Of a stretch of DNA of 64,000 bases, positions 11,353 through 23,400 are shown one piece after another. How positions within the stretch are numbered: the first letter of the stretch is position 1; each line of letters opens with the position of its first letter. The DNA is taken from contig OY821742.1 of the NCBI GenBank assembly GCA_963682055.1, forward strand, positions 34,567,060 to 34,631,059, given 5' to 3'. The position numbers and the translations under genes were made by a program. The stretch comes from Primula veris. Lineage: Eukaryota > Streptophyta > Magnoliopsida > Ericales > Primulaceae. The notes under the pieces were generated by a model. The model had not been told where the DNA came from, did no database searches, and saw only the letters and a list, made by a program, of their open reading frames with translations.

Positions 11353-14300
11353 ATGGCCCAAGCATTGCCTCTTCCTATCTCAAAAACCTTATCATTTAGG
11401 AATAATATGTTAAGTCATTATCTCCAAAGATCAAGCCGATTCCATGGTGGTCGTCATATTGGGTGTATGGCGCTGGAACAAACTTGTGTCGACCAACAGA
11501 CAATTGTAAGGCGAACAGCTAACTACCAACCTCCCATCTGGAACCATGAAATCATACAATCACTCAATAGTGAATACAAGGTATATAGTATATACACGTG
11601 TGTGCATTATAGCTGGTTTGTTTGTAGTTAGACTTATTTAATCCCAATAATATACTTAGCCAAACGAGTTGATAAAAGATAAAAACTACCATAAATCCCC
11701 AATTTTGATATTAATTTATTTTACACCTATTGATATGCACTTCAGGGAGGCTTCTATGAGAAACAGTCTGATCAACTGAAAGAAAAAGTGAAAACTATGC
11801 TTGAGAATCTGAAGGATCCATTACAAATACTCGAGTTCATAGACACGATGGAAAGACTGGGAGTGGCATACCATTTTGAAACTGAGATAGAAAGTATGCT
11901 GGAGAATATGTACACTGATGTTGATCATAAAAAGGCATGGAGCAAAACTGGAAATCTACATGCTATGGCTCTTGAATTCAGATTATTAAGACAACATGGT
12001 CATATGGTTCCTCAAGGTACCTGATATTAGGGGTGGGAATGAGGCAAAAAATTTGTGAAAAAATTCGTGTTCGTTTTGATAAAAATACATTTCGCTTAGT
12101 AAACGAGAGGATAATGTCAGGACCCTGTTTGCTTTGTGAATTTCTTTTTCGTTAAATCTAAAGTATGTTATGTTAAATATCAAACAAAATGAAACAAAAC
12201 GAAAATTTCATATATTTAACGAAACGAAACGAAACGAAATTTTCTGCTTCGTCACGAAGACGAAACAATAACGAAAAATCTCAAAACTAAACTAAACGAA
12301 AACGAAATAGACTGTTTTCTTCTCGTTTCACCTCATTATCACCCCTATCTAATATTAACCCTACACACATGTTTGAAAACTTTTAAGGAGTTTCTATAGT
12401 TCTTTTTTTAATATAGAAGGGTAAATAAGTGCCTAGGTAGAAGGTCCTGAAATGCGTACTTATTTCTGGTAAGTCATTACCCCGTCCAATTTTTTTCCCG
12501 GTAAAGGTAGTTGACGGTTTTGAACTATCTTTTGATCGCCTCATACTGGCAGATGTCTTTTAAGTGCCTTCTGACTTCTTGACAAAAGGGTTTGAGGGGT
12601 ACAACTGTATTTAAGAGGCATATTGTATGTTTCCACACTCTTAAATATCACAAATAGCTTTCTGATGATTTCCCATCATCTGTTCGGACAGTGCATAAAA
12701 ATAGTTTCCTTCGCGGCACAAACGACCTCTAGTTAGAGGATAGGTTGGTATGACAACCTAAACCTAGTAGAGAAACACATTTCTTAAAGTAAATATATCT
12801 CTTAGGTTCACAAAACTGAAATCAATATATACCTATAATGATACACTTTTTGATTTTGTAAAATAACCAATATAATACTTACTAACATTATGCTTGGTGG
12901 GAATGGATGGACTCTAATTATGTTTATAACATTAACTAAGTTAAAACTATATTTCTAGGAATATGTAAGCTCAGGGGTTTACCTTCATCAATTTAATAAC
13001 TAATTTTGGTCCGAGTTATTTAATGAGTTAGAGACACACATGTCTATATGTTTGCAGATTTTTTAACCGGTTTCAAGGATAAATGCGGTAATTTCAATGA
13101 GTCGGTTATTAATGATATTGAAGGACTACTTTCTCTTTACGAAGCTTCTTTCCTATTAATGGGTGGTGAAGAGATACTTGAAGAGGCTATGAAATTCACA
13201 ACCAAACACCTGCAACTACACCTCAACAACAAGCGTAGGATTGATCCATATACAGCAATGTTAATTAGCCATTCATTAGGTGTTCCCCTTCATTGGAGGA
13301 TGCAAAGAATGGAGTCGAGACGGTTTATAGATATATACCAGGAGAATCCGTGCCAAAATGCCACATTGCTTTTGTTTGCCAAATTGGACTATAATATGCT
13401 GCAGGCTATCCATCAAGAAGATCTTCAAAGTACTTCTAGGTACTCATAATAAGAAACATATAACTCGTGAAGTAAATCAAGTAACCTTATTGATGGTAGT
13501 ATTTTTTTGAATTTTGAGCAGATACGACTCTAGATATATTTCTCAAGATACAGTACTCTGATAGGGGCCAAAAACTAGTATAAGAGTATTAGCCAATAGG
13601 GGCTTCTTCTCTTAAATACTATAAAATAAAAAAAATAAAAAAGTACCACCGTTAACTTATATGTGACTAGGGGTCCCCACAATTTTCAGTAATTTTATTT
13701 TTTTTATAAGTGATTGTAGTGACTTTAATTACAATAACAACTTATTATGAATGCATTATTGACTACTATTTCCACATACACTATAATTTAACAAGATTCG
13801 GGTTGATTATATCATTTTCTTTTTCTTTTTTATCATAAAAACCCGAACTAACTAATTGTGTCGCACTTGACTATTATAGCATGTTCTAAACCATAATATC
13901 TAATTAATCAAATTATTATTACAAAAATTATAAGAAAAAACTCTCAAAATTAAAATTAAATAATTTTTTTATTTATTACAAAACATTTACTATATGTAAA
14001 GAAATCATGAAAATTTAAATTGATAGAAAAAAAAAAGTTATAAATCTAAAAACTCTATATTTTAATTAATATATTCATAAATTATGAAATTCCTCAAGAA
14101 TAAATTATAAATTTCATAAATATTTCTTTAAAATTTTAAAAAGGAAATGAAAACAATATCATAAATTTATTTACTCGACATTTCGTTAAATTGAATATTA
14201 AAAAGAACATTTTGTTCTCTACTAAATTACCATTTTAGGTGGTTTTTTTTTTATATTTAATTTATAAAAAAATTTAAGTCAAATGTATTTATCTAGGCAA

Positions 14301-16879
14301 AACGGTCGGCTGACCGAGTGACGTTCTAAAAATATTTTATTTAAAAAATATATATATAAGATGGTGATTTTTTAATATAAAATTGGAAAATTTTAGGCCA
14401 TACTAAAATGAAAAACTTAGTTCCGATACTCTTTTTTGGCAACTCCAATATTAATGTTATGGGTCCGCCTCTGATCGTTAGAAAGAATGTCGGTGTTTTA
14501 ACCCACTGTATCCCATGGACACCCAAGTTAGATATCATAGCAACTTAATGCACACCTTTGAATGATTACAAAGTTTCTAACTTCAGTTCCACAATGAAAG
14601 TCCTTCCTTAATCAAATTGAAAGCAAAGATAACTTGTTTTACAATTTAATTCAAGTTTTCATGTCTTATCTTGGTATAGTGATTACCGGTTTTGGCGATC
14701 TATGGTATAAACCGCATCTCTGATTTGGGCATGATTGTTTTTCTTTTTGTTCAAGTCAAAAAATTTCTCTCTTGAATTAGATCGAAATTATTTCTAGACT
14801 TGGTTTTTCCTGATACTCTGAAACGTGAAACACTAATTAAGGTGACAGCATCAATAATGTTTAACTTTAAAGTTCAATAACTAATATTTATCCTCCTTTC
14901 TTTCTATAAAAGGTGGTGGGAGGGTATTGGCTGGAAAGAAAAGTTACCTTTTACGAGGAATAGGGTTATGGAGAATTACCTATGGTCTCTGGGTGAGGCT
15001 TTCGAGCCAAAGTATCGCGCCTATAGGGATCTCGAAACAAGGATCAACATAGCATCAACATGCTTAGATGATGTTTATGACATTTATGGAACGTTGGAGG
15101 AACTACAGCTATTCACTGATGCTGCTAAAAAGTACTGAAAACCCATTATAAGTTATAACCTCTAAATTTTATAAGTATATAACCTCTATTTTTTTTTTAA
15201 AATGTGTTTGATTTTTCTTTTTAATAGATGGGATGTGAATGAATTGGACAAACTACCGAAATACATGAGGATATGTTATCTTGGTTTATTCAACTTGATC
15301 AATGAATTGGCTTACCACACTCTCAAGGACCATGACATCAACATTCTCCCATACCTCAAACAGAAGGTCTGCTGTTATGTTACCTCCGTCTTTAAATAAA
15401 TATATACTATAAAAATACGTACAATTTTGACTGATATTTTTTTCATATCTAGATTGCCGAAAAAAATTATTTCAAAATTTAATCACGTAGTTCATGGTTA
15501 GAAGAACTATATGATGGAATTTTCAATTTTTTCATTTCGGTAATTTTGATATAAAAAATTTAATACTCAAACTTGCACGTATTTTTATAAGTGACATTTG
15601 TTTAGATACGGAGTGAGTATATTACTAAATTATTTACATGTTTTTCCATATTACTTGCTCATGAATGATACTCTTGAGTTGTTCACTCTCTAAAAATCCC
15701 AAAATCTCAAAGATATCTATTGGCTGGTTTGGCTTACCTCGAATATTTCAGATCTAAATTTTAAAGGTGAGTCTTTCCCTGCTTAGGAAAAATTAATTAC
15801 ACAAATTTTGGACATGAGGGAAGTACTTTAATTTGCTTTGTGCTTGTTCACCTCTAATTAGTGCAGTAATAAGATACATGATAAAAGGGATACATCACCT
15901 CATATTGAGAAAAAAAAATCATATATTTTGGTGAAATTTTGAACATTATAAACTTTCAGCATCCCGATAATTAAGAAATAGTTTACATATGTAATCTAGC
16001 CGTCCCACTCACACCAATATCCTAGTTCCGCCACTGTCACTAATTTAAATAGATGCTAGTTTTGTAAATGTCATGTGGAGTTTGCAATATAAAAAATTTG
16101 TAACGACTAAAATTACACTTAATTAAATCAAAGAAAGTCCAAAATTTCACTAGTTTAAAATTGGAATCAAGTATGCCCATCACTTCGTGTATGCGTCTAT
16201 TCATTTGTGTTGCAGTGGATAGATATATTCGAGTACTACATGATGGAAGCAAAATGGGCTAGCAACAGTTATATACCAACGCTCGAAGAGTATTTCAACT
16301 ATTCTTGGATTTCGATTACTGCAGCAGAACTATTAACTCATGCTTTTTTCCTGAGTAAATTAGATCCCATCACAAATCCGATAACCCAAAAGGAATTAGA
16401 CGGTATAGAAAGGTACCATGACATGATTAAATGGCCCTCGCTTATTGTACGACTTGCCGATGATCTCGGAACAGCATGTGTATGTTTTCATGACAAGATG
16501 CTTTTGTTTTATTCTCTCATTTGTTTTTGTCAAATGATTTTCTTTTGTCTATTATCTCTAGCACGAGGCGGAATTTGGAGACAATGCTAAATCAATTGAA
16601 ATATACATGCATGAAACTGGTGCATCGGTTGAAGAAGCACGCAATCATGTAAAACACTTGATTTATGAGACATGGAAGGAGATCAACAAAGCTCGCCTTT
16701 CAAATGGTCCCTTTAACCGGAGTTATATTGAAATCGCGACAAACATCGGTAGAGTTTCGCAGTTCATGTACGAGCATGGAGATGGTCACGGACAAGATAT
16801 TGGTGGGAAGAACAAAAAACGAATTATATTATTACTGGTTGAACCCATTCCTCTTACGCCGAAAGACTTTCTTCTTTAA
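11353..16879 (+). CDS. TPS: Monoterpene synthase, Tps-b subfamily (seven exons, intact)
   Basis: Exons: 11353-11580, 11746-12016, 13058-13439, 14913-15131, 15228-15366, 16216-16479, 16562-16879. All six introns are GT..AG and the phases join without a break, giving 606 aa. The first 50 or so residues are Ser/Arg/His-rich and look like a plastid transit peptide. RR-x8-W is at 53-63, as in monoterpene synthases of the Tps-b type. RNR (309-311) fits the RxR motif, DDVYD (346-350) is the metal-binding DDxxD, and DDLGTACHE (495-503) is the NSE/DTE motif. The family ionises geranyl diphosphate (or another prenyl diphosphate) with Mg2+ or Mn2+ in plastids; the product cannot be read from sequence. 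The seven-exon layout is that of the family. The protein continues seven residues (TPKDFLL) past the usual EPIPL end. A poly(A)-like AATAAA is at 16894. The start is the first in-frame ATG after the TATA box. Confidence 0.93.
12029..12346. mobile_element. MITE-like element in terpene synthase intron 2
   Basis: The ends are inverted copies: AGGGGTGGGAATGAGGCAAAA on the left, and the reverse complement of the right end reads AGGGGTGATAATGAGGTGAAA. The interior is rich in AAACGAAACG-type repeats. ATATTA-like sequence flanks both sides, but a clean target duplication is not certain. It lies wholly inside the intron and does not disturb the splice sites. Confidence 0.6.
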
Positions 16880-17665
16880 ATTTTATTTGGTTTAATAAAA
16901 ATCCGTGGAAAAACTGGATTAATAAGCAATCATGTACTTTATTTTGTCTGTAATGGCTTTCCTATGCTTTTCATATTTCAGTTTGTTTTGTTATAACATA
17001 AACTTTATTTCGAGACTTCAGTTTGTATTGGGTTGATCTTTGTTTGTCAAAAGGTGTAATAAGTAAATTATAATGTGGAATAAAGTGATCTATCAAAGTT
17101 CTAATTAACGTGCTGAAAAGTATTGTGATAAAGTTTGAAATAGTTTGTATTGTGTTTCCGGAATTTAATACTCCATTCGTTACCATTTCATTTTCCATTA
17201 TAAATCTAAATGCAATTTTGACCGCCTTATAACTTGTATCAAAATTGTCGAAATGATTTTTTAAAAATATAATCATAAAATTTAACATTTGAACTATATA
17301 GTCAACTTTTTAATATTTTCATTACGACAATTTTAATAAAAATTATTGACCGATCAAAATTACACGTATTTTCGTAATAAACAAGAAAGAGGCAGATATT
17401 TTCAATAAATTAGTGGCCTAGACTCAGAGGTATAAATGGCAATCAACTCTCACCGTTATAGTAATTTATTTTGTTTATTAGATACTTACTCACTTTGTGC
17501 ATTTTCATATCCACGACATGCCATTAATTTTTTCAAATTTAGGACACCATACGCTAGGACATGTCATTAAAATAATAAAATATATATTATTTATATGAGT
17601 TTACAGATATATGGTTTAGAAAAACAAGAAAAAGTATAAATATAATAATTGTAAAAAAACATATC
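16880..17665. other. 3' flank of the terpene synthase
   Basis: AT-rich and with no gene. A decayed Stowaway-like string (ACTCCATTCGTTACCATTTC, about 17172) is present but has no matching partner end. Confidence 0.5.
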
Positions 17666-17668
17666 TTA

Positions 17669-18403
17669 GAGCATACACAATAGTTGTGTTAACTTTTTGT
17701 TGTTAACTAATGACACATCATCGTTTAAAAAGCTATTAAATGACACATATGCATATTAAGTTAAACACCCACATTAGTTTTAACTTTAACAATGTTATCT
17801 ATTTTAATTAAAAATTAAATATTCAAAATACAGTAGTTATCTTGTTTTTTTTTCCAGCAACCATACATTACCGTCAAATTTCAGCGCCAAATTTGAGAAA
17901 AGATAGAATTTTAGAAATAGGGAAATAACTTATTTATTTTTAACATATCTTTATAAATAAAGGGTTGGGTAACAAATGATGAGTTGAATGATTATGTGAA
18001 TATTGCTACACTGGTTTAAATATATTGCTGATGTACAGGTTAGTAATTGTATTTCTTTCAACATTTTGTTGTTTTTTGTAATTGATATGTTATCAAACGA
18101 TTTGGTGATATATTTTCAAATTGAAATTGAAATTGAAAATGGATTTCTTTGATTGTAGTTTAGAGATAGAAAAGTAGAGTATGTTAGAGATAGAAAAGAT
18201 ATGCGTGAGAAATATGAGGGTGAATCAGTTTTTTTTGCCATGTCATCAAGTAATAACACTTAATAAGATTGTTATCTTTAACAATCTTTTTAAGTGTTAT
18301 AAAGTTAACACATATTTTAACACATCTAATGGAGAGACAAGATTGTATTGTTAGCTAACATTTTTAGTTAACACACACTTTAACACACATATTGTAAATG
18401 CTC
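17669..18403. mobile_element. Tourist-like (PIF/Harbinger) MITE with TTA target duplication
   Basis: The left end is GAGCATACACAATAGTTGTG. The right end, read on the opposite strand, is GAGCATTTACAATATGTGTG. Both flanks are TTA (17666-17668 and 18404-18406), the 3-bp duplication of the PIF/Harbinger superfamily. There is no coding sequence, so it is non-autonomous. At about 735 bp it is long for a MITE. Confidence 0.72.
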
Positions 18404-18406
18404 TTA

Positions 18407-19936
18407 GTAGTTAATACATCATGCATCTTACTTTTTGAGATAAAATTGTAAAATTTGAATGTTTAATGACTATGTACGTAGTAGTATAATTTTTGTTTCT
18501 CTTGTTCGTCCGTAGTATTTTAGAAAATGCACAATACATATATGTATAATTAATATTACAATATTTCATGTACACAAAACGTCCGACATGAAAAATGAAG
18601 TGTCAGACAGATATACGAGTGTCTAACATGAAAAATAAAGGGTCAGACAGATATACAGATATGATGGTGAACACATTACTCAAACACGTAAAAATCCTGT
18701 ACCAAGCTCCATGATTGAATTGGGAATCTTCACTTTCCGAGCCCCAATCCCCTGTAACGCCCTTAACTATCTCAAACCAATTATATAACGACACGTAAGC
18801 TAAATTTGATAATCTGAACACGTGTCTCAATACTATTAGTTAATAATATAAGTAATGGTAGTCCTGTCCACACAATAGCTAGTCAATCAAAAGTCTTCAA
18901 CTTGAGACTTGATTGGCGTTTACTATACCAAGAAGTAAAGTAAATTAGTAAAGTAAAGTAACCAACAAAGTATCTACATTTGCAAATATACTTCAAGATT
19001 AATTGTAAAAGGCTATAAGTATGTGTACATTATTCCATTTAGGAATTTTTTACTAGATCTCTATTATTATAATCTATGATTAAAAAGCGAAAAGAAGATA
19101 GAGCAAGTCACTTTTTTTTTTTTTATAGAAGTAATGTACTTTCTGCTTCAAAGTGAGCCTATTCACATAAAATTACTTATGTGATACATTTTCTTTATTG
19201 TATGTAGGTGATGTTACGCGTGAAATGTTGTCAATACCATTTTTCTTTTGTCTTAACTTTTCAATAGAAGTTCTACTTCTATCGTTTTATATTGTATGTG
19301 TGAGAAAGAGTAGAACTTTTAGTTTTATTTTTATGCATATATCGACTTTTCTTGGTGGGTTAAGTTGATAAAATGTGGACAACACATGATAATCTTGTAA
19401 ACACGTGTCTTATAATAATAATAATAAGAGCAAGATTTATTAGAGAGTTACCGTTAATTTATGGACAACACAAGCATTTTTATGAACATGTTTATTTTAC
19501 ATTTACAATGTACTTGATAAGAAAAAGTTATATTTTAAAATAGCTTAGTAGACTGGCAAAACACAAGTGAGTAACCAACAGCCCAAAGTGTCAAAAAAAA
19601 TCTTCAAATCAAACTCAATTAGACACCAATACACATAAACTTATACTCCATTTATCCCAAATTATTTAGACATTTCAGTGACCATAAAAAACTAAGTGAA
19701 CATCTTCATCACTCGCCCTTTTGAGTTGATTTTGACAAAATAGAATACCGCTATAATAAATCAGAACACCCCAAAAATAAAAATAATGCCCCTTAGAAAC
19801 AAGGGTAAATTGTAAATTTATACCGAGGGCTATCACAAAACATAGACAAAATTCTACAAAAGGAGCTAATTGCAAATTACACATAGTTCATGGGGGTTAA
19901 CTCTTAACCCCAACTCCACTCTCTCTCTCTACAAAT

Positions 19937-19980
<44 letters not shown>

Positions 19981-20373
19981 TATTAATATATGTGTAGAGG
20001 GTCTTATGAAGCCTTGAAACACTTTTATTTAAAAAAAAAACCCCAATAAATAGAAAAATTACAAAACAATAAAAAAGAAGATACACCATAAAAAAAAAAA
20101 ACTGCCGTTCCATTAAATAAAACTGCTCCAATAAAACTGCCGTTCCATTAAATAGAACTGCCCCAAGAAAAAAGAAATTACACCAGCAAAAAAACTCTTT
20201 CTACAAAAAAACCAGAAAAGCATTGAAAATACAGGTAAATATCATTTCTCTTCATTTATTCTACTTTTTACCTCAATCTCTATCCCATTTATTATTCAAA
20301 TTAAAATATAAAATACAGCCTATTTTGTTATTACACATTCATATATTTTTTTTTTTGAATTCCCAGCCATCCA
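18407..20373. other. Intergenic with simple and short tandem repeats
   Basis: No gene seen. There is a two-copy tandem repeat (GTCAGACAGATATAC units, about 18575-18660), an (AT)n microsatellite at about 19938-19979, and repeats of AAACTGCCGTTCCATTAAAT at about 20100-20165, just upstream of the CASP-like gene. Confidence 0.6.
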
Positions 20374-20380
20374 TATATAA
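20374..20380 (+). promoter_or_regulatory. Candidate TATA box of the CASP-like gene
   Basis: TATATAA lies 52 bp before the exon 1 ATG at 20432. It is only a sequence match. Confidence 0.4.
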
Positions 20381-20431
20381 CGATTCCTTCCCCACACCCA
20401 CTCGATCATTAAAAAAAGGCAAAACCCAGAA

Positions 20432-23400
20432 ATGCTCAAACAAAATTCCTCAGGAGAAGGTCACGTGAGCAGGAACGAGTCGATATCGGACACGGAGTCG
20501 TTCCACTCGCCACTTCGATCGGAATCTCCACTCCGCTCCGACGATCCTTCTCCTCCTTCCAAAGCCCTCGTCAAGTACATCCAACCCGATTCCAACCCCG
20601 AACCCGACACCGACCCGATTATAATATACAACCATAAAACCCTCAAGGCTACCGAGGCCGGAGGAGTAGGAGAGAGAAGGTATTGTTTTTTTAGTTATTA
20701 AGTTGTTTTTATCAGTAAATGAAATAGGATATTATTATCTTTTGAATATATCGATTTCGGAAAGTTTGATACTACATTTTTGCTAGTTAAAGTTGCATTT
20801 CGTAAGGGACAATTATTTACAAGTATTAAGCTATTTTGGTTGTTTTATTATCAGTAAATAAATTAGGAGCTTTTTTATATTGCTTTTTAGCTTTTTTGCT
20901 ACGAAAAAGTATTGGGTGTTTGGTATGCTAGCTTTTTGTCTCTTAAAAAGCTAGATTTTACCTATAAAAGCAGGTAAAGCTTGAAACAGGTAAATAAGTT
21001 ATTGTTAACTTATTTAGGGTCAGTTTGGCGTCGACTTTTTATTGGTCAAAAGCTGCTTTTCGAAAGCAACTGTGGAAAAGCTTGATTATAGAAAGCTGGT
21101 TAGTGCGTTTGGTAACACATACATAAATAGATTCTTTCCTCACTCGATCGATAAATATAACCCAGAAAATGCAGATACCTAAACAAAACTCCTCATCAGG
21201 CTACGTAAGCAGGAATGTGTCGATATCGGACACGGAGTCTTTCCACTCGCTACTCCGATCGGAATCCCCCCTCTGCTCCGACGACCCTTCTCCTCCATCC
21301 AAAGCCCTGGTCAAGTACGTCCGACCTGAATCCCAACCCGAATCCCAACCCGACCCGGTTGTAATATACAGCCATAATACCCTCAAGGCTACCGAGGCCG
21401 GAGGAGGAGAGAGAAGGTATTTGTTAAGTTGTTTAAGTACTGGACCATAATAATATTCAAACAGATTTTAACCGAAAGAAACCAAAAAAGAAGGGGGGTT
21501 TAAAGACCGGGAGGTCATTTAGTCATGCTTGTAAGGTTATGTTTTGGTCATGTTATCTCTTTTTTCATATGAATTCGTAATTTTTTTTCGATTTTTTCTT
21601 CTTAAATTAACGTTTTATTTTATTTTTAAAGTGTTTGTTCAAAAGAATCTGTAAAATTTGACTTTTTATATTTTTTTGGTATTTATTGGTTTTTTTGGCA
21701 ATTTATAAAGTAGTAATATTAATAATTACCCAAAAAAATATAAAATGTCAAATTTTATAGATTTTTTTTAACAAACACTTTAGAAATATAATAAAACATT
21801 GACTTAAGAAAAAAAAACCGAAATACGAATTCATATGAAAAAAAAGAAGATAACATGACCAAAACATGACCAAATGTGCACCCTTAAAGACCACTCAGAA
21901 ATGAAATATTTAAGTATTTTACTTTGAGCCGCTTGGAAGTTATTGAACTTGATTTAAGCGTTTTTTCATTACTTTTTAGATTTTTTGCTTTGAAAAATTA
22001 TTAGGTGTTTGGTATGTTAGCTTTTTTATGGCTTTTGAAAAGCTATATTTTGGCTATAAAAGTAGGAAAAGCTTGAAAAGCAAAAATATGTGGTCTTTTG
22101 TGGATTTTTTAGGGTCCGTTTAGGTGGAGGAGAAAAGGTATTGTTAAGTTATTTAGTTGTTTTATTAGTAAATAAAAAGGGAAAATGTTAAACTGGTACC
22201 CATTTTAGCAATTTAGTATCCAAACTACGTGCTTTTCTAAATTGGTACCTAAGCTTTGTACTTAACATCCAACCAAGGCACTCATGTCCAATTAAGTATG
22301 ATAGATTAGTACCAGGTAAAAGTTGATATGCCTTGGTACTAGTTTGTTCACTTTTAATCATAGATAGTGTAAAAAATCGAGGCCGGAGGAGGAGAGAGAA
22401 GGTATTGTTAAGTTATTTAGTCGTTTTATCAGTAAATAAAATAGGAGTTGGTTTAGGAAGTCAGTTGAGTTCCAAATCTTCTGTGTGGCCCCTATTTTAC
22501 ACCCCTTCCGTGCCCCCTTGGTTTTTTAATCCAAAATAATTATCCAAAAAAATATACTACAATTAGACATGTATCAATACATACCAACAATTTTTTTTTT
22601 CTGAAATCAGATATGTATCAATTAGACATGTACCTAATAAGGGCGGATTAGGAGGAGGAGAAATCGAAGGTATTGTTAACTTATTTAGTTGTCTTATCAG
22701 TTTAGCACGTGTTTGGTACAAACTTTACTTTTAGACTTTTTTTTGCTATGAAAAAGTATCGAGTGTTTGGTATGCTAGCTTTTATGGCTTTTTAAAAGCT
22801 ATATTTTGCCTATAAAAGCAGGAAAAGCTTGAAAAGCAATCAGCTATGTTTATGATAGATTTTTTTAGAGTCCGTTTAGGAAGAGGAGAGAGAAGGTATT
22901 GTTAAGTTATTTAGTGTCCGTTTGGCGGCGGATATTTTTTTGGTCGAAAAGCTGATTTTCGAAAGAAAATGTAAAAAAGATTGATTCTAAAAAGCCGGTT
23001 AGAGCGTTTAGTAACACATTTTTGAAAGCTAGATTTATTAAGATTTGCGTTTGGTTATAAATTTTAGTTTTATGCTAATTCATTTAACATGAGCAAATTA
23101 TCCATATTTTAAAGATAATTTAGCTTTTTATACATAGTAATTGTTTTAATGTGTAATTTCCCCTAAAGGCTAAGGGTGTTTTCGTAAACAACGTTATTTT
23201 TTTTAAGTCCAAAATTGGTGCCGAAAAAACTAAAAAAATCTACCATAAACATAGATTTTTGCTGTGTTAAAAAAAAACCCATAGATTTTTGCTTTTCAAG
23301 CTTTTATATGCAAAATTTAGTTTTTTAAAAGTCATAAAAGCTAGCATACCAAACACCCCATACTTTTTCGTAGCAAAAAAGATAAAAATCCATGGAAAAA

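Noticed and set aside
17172..17380. Stowaway MITE
   Set aside because: One end resembles the Stowaway consensus, but no inverted partner or TA duplication was found.
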